From assembly GCA_003460745.1 (NCBI GenBank), contig QTVU01000075.1:1-8754 (forward strand): a DNA stretch of 8,754 nt. The letters run 5' to 3'. The notes below the pieces were generated by a model that was not told the origin of the DNA, searched no databases, and was given only the letters and a program-made list of their open reading frames with translations. The position numbers and the translations under genes were made by a program. This DNA comes from Firmicutes bacterium AM55-24TS (GTDB taxonomy: Bacteria; Bacillota; Clostridia; UBA1381). Positions 6,531-8,754 of the stretch are shown here, piece by piece (position 1 is the first letter of the stretch; every line of letters starts with the position of its first letter).

Positions 6531-7457
6531 ATGGATATTAAAGAATGTTATGAGATCTTGGGAATTACTAAGAAAGCAACAGATGAGCAGGTAAAAAAAG
6601 CATATAGAGAGAAATCCAAACAATTTCATCCTGATTTACATAGAGATGACAAAGATGCAACTGCTAAATTTGCAAAAGTATCGGAAGCGTATAGGCTTAT
6701 ATTAGAAAATCGTGAAAAGAAACACAAGTCTATATTTAACTTTGGTACTATATTCAGTGATGCCGGAAGTAAGACGAATACAGAAAAGAAGAAAGAAACA
6801 ACAAAATCAGAAAAGCCTGAGTCTGAGCAGAAAGGTATTCGTGGTTCTGACGTATATACCACAGTAGAAATTGCTTTTGAGGAATCCATTCTCGGCTGCC
6901 GAAAGGAGATAACTGTTCAGCATGAAGAAATATGTCCTTGCAGTAAGGAAGAAAATCGTACTGATAATTGTACCATTTGTAATAATACCGGTAAGGTATT
7001 AAAAAAATTCATATATGATATAAGTATTCCGAGAGGCATATTCAGTGGACAGGTATTAAAAATAAAAGGCAAAGGCAATGTCGGAATCAATGGTGGAGAA
7101 AACGGTGATTTGGTTATCAATATTCAAGTAAAACAGAAGAAAGGTTTTGTGAGGACCGGTCAAGACGTTGTTTACTATATGACTATCTCATTTCCACAAG
7201 CTGTTTTGGGAGCAGTGATTAATGTGCCGACAGCTTATGGTACAGTGAATTGCGAAATACCGGCAGGAATCAAACCGGGAGAACAATTATGCCTTGCAGG
7301 CAAAGGTGTAATTGATGAAGAAACAGGAGAAGTAGGGTGTCAGTACGTGAATATTACGATTGATATTCCGAAAATTGAAAAGACGGAAGATATAGAAATT
7401 CTGTTAAGGCAAGTACAGGATAAACTTTATGATAAACCTGTGAATGCCAATATATAA
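6531..7457 (+). CDS. DnaJ-like (Hsp40) co-chaperone with reduced zinc centre
   Basis: This 308-residue protein starts at ATG 6531, 1 bp after the stop of the CvpA-like gene, with AGGGGGA at 6517-6523. Residues 1-65 are a J domain (CYEILGITKKATDEQVKKAYRE) with the HPD triad at 33-35 that stimulates Hsp70 ATPase. Residues about 66-104 are a Lys/Glu-rich linker instead of the usual Gly/Phe-rich one. The zinc region keeps only four Cys (135, 137, 147, 150: ICPC and CTICNNTG) instead of the eight in four CxxCxGxG repeats of classical DnaJ. It might bind one zinc at most. Residues about 162-280 match the C-terminal substrate-binding domains (SIPRGIFSGQVLKIKGKGN, NGDLVINI, FPQAVLGAVINVPT). It is shorter than housekeeping DnaJ (about 375 residues) and is not beside dnaK or grpE, so it is more likely a specialised co-chaperone, perhaps recruiting Hsp70 to the membrane with its partner. 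Confidence 0.9.
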   Translation: MDIKECYEILGITKKATDEQVKKAYREKSKQFHPDLHRDDKDATAKFAKVSEAYRLILENREKKHKSIFNFGTIFSDAGSKTNTEKKKETTKSEKPESEQKGIRGSDVYTTVEIAFEESILGCRKEITVQHEEICPCSKEENRTDNCTICNNTGKVLKKFIYDISIPRGIFSGQVLKIKGKGNVGINGGENGDLVINIQVKQKKGFVRTGQDVVYYMTISFPQAVLGAVINVPTAYGTVNCEIPAGIKPGEQLCLAGKGVIDEETGEVGCQYVNITIDIPKIEKTEDIEILLRQVQDKLYDKPVNANI

Positions 7458-7466
7458 TCTCATTTG

Positions 7467-7495
7467 CAAGAGAGCAACTGACAAGAGAGCAACTG
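7467..7495 (+). repeat. Tandem 14-bp direct repeat at the terminator
   Basis: CAAGAGAGCAACTG occurs at 7467-7480 and again at 7482-7495, a 15-base period. The second copy supplies the 5' arm of the terminator hairpin. The first copy could also pair with the same 3' arm, giving a larger-loop alternative. It looks like a local duplication of the hairpin arm. Confidence 0.85.
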
Positions 7496-7515
7496 TTATG
7501 TTGTTCTCTTTTTTT
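7483..7515 (+). terminator. Intrinsic terminator of the CvpA-DnaJ unit
   Basis: AAGAGAGCAAC (7483-7493) pairs with GTTGTTCTCTT (7500-7510) in an 11-bp stem with one G-U pair and a 6-base loop. It runs straight into seven T (7509-7515). It lies 25 bp after the DnaJ-like stop codon and closes the transcription unit. Confidence 0.9.
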
Positions 7516-7575
7516 GATTGATTTAATATTTTACCGCCATTTACTTATGAAAAGGTAGAAAAACGAAATAAAATA

Positions 7576-7604
7576 GGGACTATATTAATAGAACACATTA
7601 TAAT
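7576..7604 (+). promoter_or_regulatory. Probable promoter for the 7630 gene
   Basis: A perfect -10 box TATAAT lies at 7599-7604, 25 bp before the start codon of the next gene. The sequence 17 bp upstream (GGGACT, 7576-7581) is a poor -35 match, so this may be weak or regulated. The strong terminator just upstream means that some promoter is needed in 7516-7629. The rest of that 114-bp gap shows no further structure that I can support. Confidence 0.45.
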
Positions 7605-7629
7605 TACAACAATCAAAGGAGAAAAACAA

Positions 7630-8040
7630 ATGAGAAAACCAAAAATTGAAAATAAATATAATATAAGACCGGAAGATTTGAATAAAGCTGAAGTGATAGA
7701 CCGAGATAGAATTACAAGAGCACCGTTTTGGAGAAATGACTTGATTAAGGCTTGGTGCTTGAGTGGAACAACCGCCAAAAATGCATCTGATAATTGTATA
7801 GCCGGTGAATATTGGATTTGCTTTTATGATGTAGATGCTCCGACAGCAAAAGCCGGAAAGGTAACAAGCGAGTGCAGTTCATATGGTGGCGAATGTACAT
7901 ACAAATTCAAAGACTTCTATAAAATGAAAGATATTGATAATGATACTGATTTAAGACTACAAGAACTTTTCTTGGAACAGATTAATTGGCTAATAGACAG
8001 TCGCATTATTAAAATCACTAAAAAGGTAGCTGTGAGGTGA
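7630..8040 (+). CDS. Hypothetical protein (136 aa) preceding a sigma factor
   Basis: I do not recognise this 136-residue protein. The ATG at 7630 has AAAGGAG at 7615-7621. It has no signal peptide or membrane segment and should be cytoplasmic. Its N-terminus is charged (IRPEDLNKAEVIDRDRI). The middle holds five Cys at 43, 56, 64, 82 and 89 (CxxxxGGEC-like spacing near the last two), with GEYWICFYDVDAP between. The C-terminus (about 107-130) is a likely helix, LRLQELFLEQINWLID. The Cys pattern could bind metal, but no standard zinc motif is present. Its stop falls within the ribosome-binding site of the sigma factor gene, so the two are almost certainly co-expressed. A role linked to the sigma factor, such as a partner or regulator, is only a guess from position. 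Confidence 0.75.
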   Translation: MRKPKIENKYNIRPEDLNKAEVIDRDRITRAPFWRNDLIKAWCLSGTTAKNASDNCIAGEYWICFYDVDAPTAKAGKVTSECSSYGGECTYKFKDFYKMKDIDNDTDLRLQELFLEQINWLIDSRIIKITKKVAVR

Positions 8041-8045
8041 AATTT

Positions 8046-8573
8046 ATGAAAAAGCAACTCATCTTAACACAACAGCAGCAACAATTAGTTGAAGATAATC
8101 ATAAACTTATATATTTTTACTTATATAGAAATTCTTTGAGTGTTGATGAATTTTATGACGTAGCCGCTATCGGACTCTGTAAAGCTGCTATTACATATAA
8201 TGGTCAAACAAAGTTTTCAACATATGCGTATGCTTGTATTAAATGTGAAATATTCAATGAATTACACAGACAAAAATCTGCAAGAAAAATTCCAATGGAT
8301 AAACAATTTTCATATGATACAAAAACTATGGACGGTTATGGTGAAGAAAAATGGTCTTATCTTAGCGATAATAAACATTTTGAAGATACGGTAGAATTAA
8401 AAATGCTTATTGAATCGTATATAAACAAATTGAAAAAAGAACAAAATAGAAGAGTTTTGAAATTATATTGTAAAGGTTATAATGGCTCTGACATTGTAAA
8501 AATTACCGGAGTTAACCGAACCACAGTAGGAAAGCAAATAGCAGATATGAAAAAATACTTGCAATCAGTGTAA
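8046..8573 (+). CDS. Small sigma-70 family RNA polymerase sigma factor
   Basis: This 175-residue protein has the two-domain layout of alternative sigma factors. Residues about 17-78 are region 2 (HKLIYFYLYRNS, DVAAIGLCKAAITYNG, FSTYAYACIKCEIFNELHRQ), which binds the -10 element and core polymerase. An acidic linker follows at about 95-118. Residues about 120-172 are region 4 with a helix-turn-helix (NGSDIVKITGVNRTTVGKQIADMKKYL) for the -35 element. The frame is open from a GTG at 8037, but GAGGTG (8034-8039) is the ribosome-binding site for the ATG at 8046, so I chose the ATG. It lacks the extended C-terminus of ECF anti-sigma-coupled types and resembles the small sigma factors found on phages and conjugative elements of Clostridia. 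Its target promoters are unknown. Confidence 0.85.
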   Translation: MKKQLILTQQQQQLVEDNHKLIYFYLYRNSLSVDEFYDVAAIGLCKAAITYNGQTKFSTYAYACIKCEIFNELHRQKSARKIPMDKQFSYDTKTMDGYGEEKWSYLSDNKHFEDTVELKMLIESYINKLKKEQNRRVLKLYCKGYNGSDIVKITGVNRTTVGKQIADMKKYLQSV

Positions 8574-8586
8574 AATGTGATATAAT
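8559..8586 (+). promoter_or_regulatory. Extended -10 promoter at the end of the sigma gene
   Basis: TTGCAA (8559-8564) and TATAAT (8581-8586) are 16 bp apart, and TGA at 8578-8580 supplies the extended -10 element. The promoter begins inside the last codons of the sigma factor gene. Transcription would start near 8593, giving a leader of about 85 bases before the ATG at 8678. That leader contains the hairpin at 8630-8650. Confidence 0.65.
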
Positions 8587-8629
8587 AAAAATACCCACTT
8601 GTAATTCATTTCGTAATTACTTATATTTT

Positions 8630-8660
8630 GGCATCTATTAAGTAGATGCCTTATTTCTTT
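8630..8660 (+). terminator. Hairpin in leader: terminator or attenuator
   Basis: GGCATCTA (8630-8637) pairs perfectly with TAGATGCC (8643-8650) around a 5-base loop. An interrupted T-rich tract follows (TTATTTCTTT, 8651-8660). It would end transcripts of the sigma factor gene. Because the 8559-8586 promoter lies upstream, it also sits in the leader of the next gene. A smaller AT-only hairpin, GTAATT/AATTAC (8601-8606 and 8615-8620), precedes it. Confidence 0.7.
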
Positions 8661-8677
8661 TAAGGAGAGTACAACAT

Positions 8678-8754
8678 ATGAAAATCATGTCATATAACAT
8701 AAATTGCTTTAAAGGTAAGAAAGGTCCATTAACGAATATGAGTGAGAATATACA
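8678..8754 (+). CDS. Probable endonuclease/exonuclease/phosphatase-family protein, 5' end only
   Basis: The ATG at 8678 has a strong AAGGAGAG site at 8662-8669. Only 25 complete codons are in the window, and the frame is open to the edge. The start, MKIMSYNINCFKG, matches the first beta strand of the EEP superfamily (exonuclease III/DNase I-like fold), which typically begins K-[IL]-[LM]-[ST]-[WY]-N-[IV]-N. The Asn at position 7 is the expected metal-site residue of that fold. Members include nucleases and phospholipid phosphatases, so the substrate cannot be told from this fragment. The family call rests on one short motif. Confidence 0.6.
   Translation, partial: MKIMSYNINCFKGKKGPLTNMSENI

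Noticed and set aside
8037..8045. GTG at 8037 as the sigma factor start
   Set aside because: The GTG is itself part of the GAGGTG ribosome-binding site that fits the ATG at 8046, and no site lies upstream of it.

Overview
This is an AT-rich window with strong AGGAGG-type ribosome-binding sites, TTGACA/TATAAT-type promoters and U-tract terminators, all on the + strand. That points to a low-GC Gram-positive bacterium, most likely a Clostridia-class Firmicute. I cannot name the genus from the sequence. No tRNA, rRNA, CRISPR array, transposase or integrase is visible.

Region 1 (1-5790) is a polymorphic-toxin locus. A very large secreted RHS/YD-repeat protein starts at 121 with a Sec signal peptide and an acidic linker. 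It continues through an N-terminal beta-rich region, a long YD-repeat array and an RHS core ending in a DPSGL motif. After that comes a 199-residue variable tip with a HELIH zinc-metalloprotease motif resembling peptidase family M91 (the NleD-like effector family). The gene is broken by a one-base frameshift between about 1778 and 1800. Restoring one base would join the two open frames into a single protein of 1644 residues. The next gene (5047-5790) overlaps the toxin stop by 8 bp. It encodes a membrane-anchored protein that I do not recognise and is the natural candidate for the immunity protein.

Region 2 (5797-7515) is a separate transcription unit. A near-consensus promoter is followed by a short leader that contains a terminator hairpin and, overlapping it, a possible 20-codon leader peptide. 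A CvpA-like four-helix membrane protein and a DnaJ-like co-chaperone with a reduced zinc centre follow, 1 bp apart. A strong terminator with a duplicated 5' arm closes the unit.

Region 3 (7516-8754) holds a 136-residue protein of unknown function and, directly overlapping its translation signals, a small sigma-70 family factor with regions 2 and 4. Then comes another promoter-leader-hairpin-RBS arrangement, in front of the first 25 codons of a probable endonuclease/exonuclease/phosphatase-family protein that runs off the window. Small sigma factors and attenuated leaders of this kind are common in accessory or integrative elements of Clostridia, so the region may be an island. No integration or conjugation gene is present here to prove it.

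The toxin locus and the two downstream units are not obviously linked in function. The most notable points are the frameshifted metalloprotease RHS toxin with its undescribed candidate immunity partner, and the two attenuator-like leaders.
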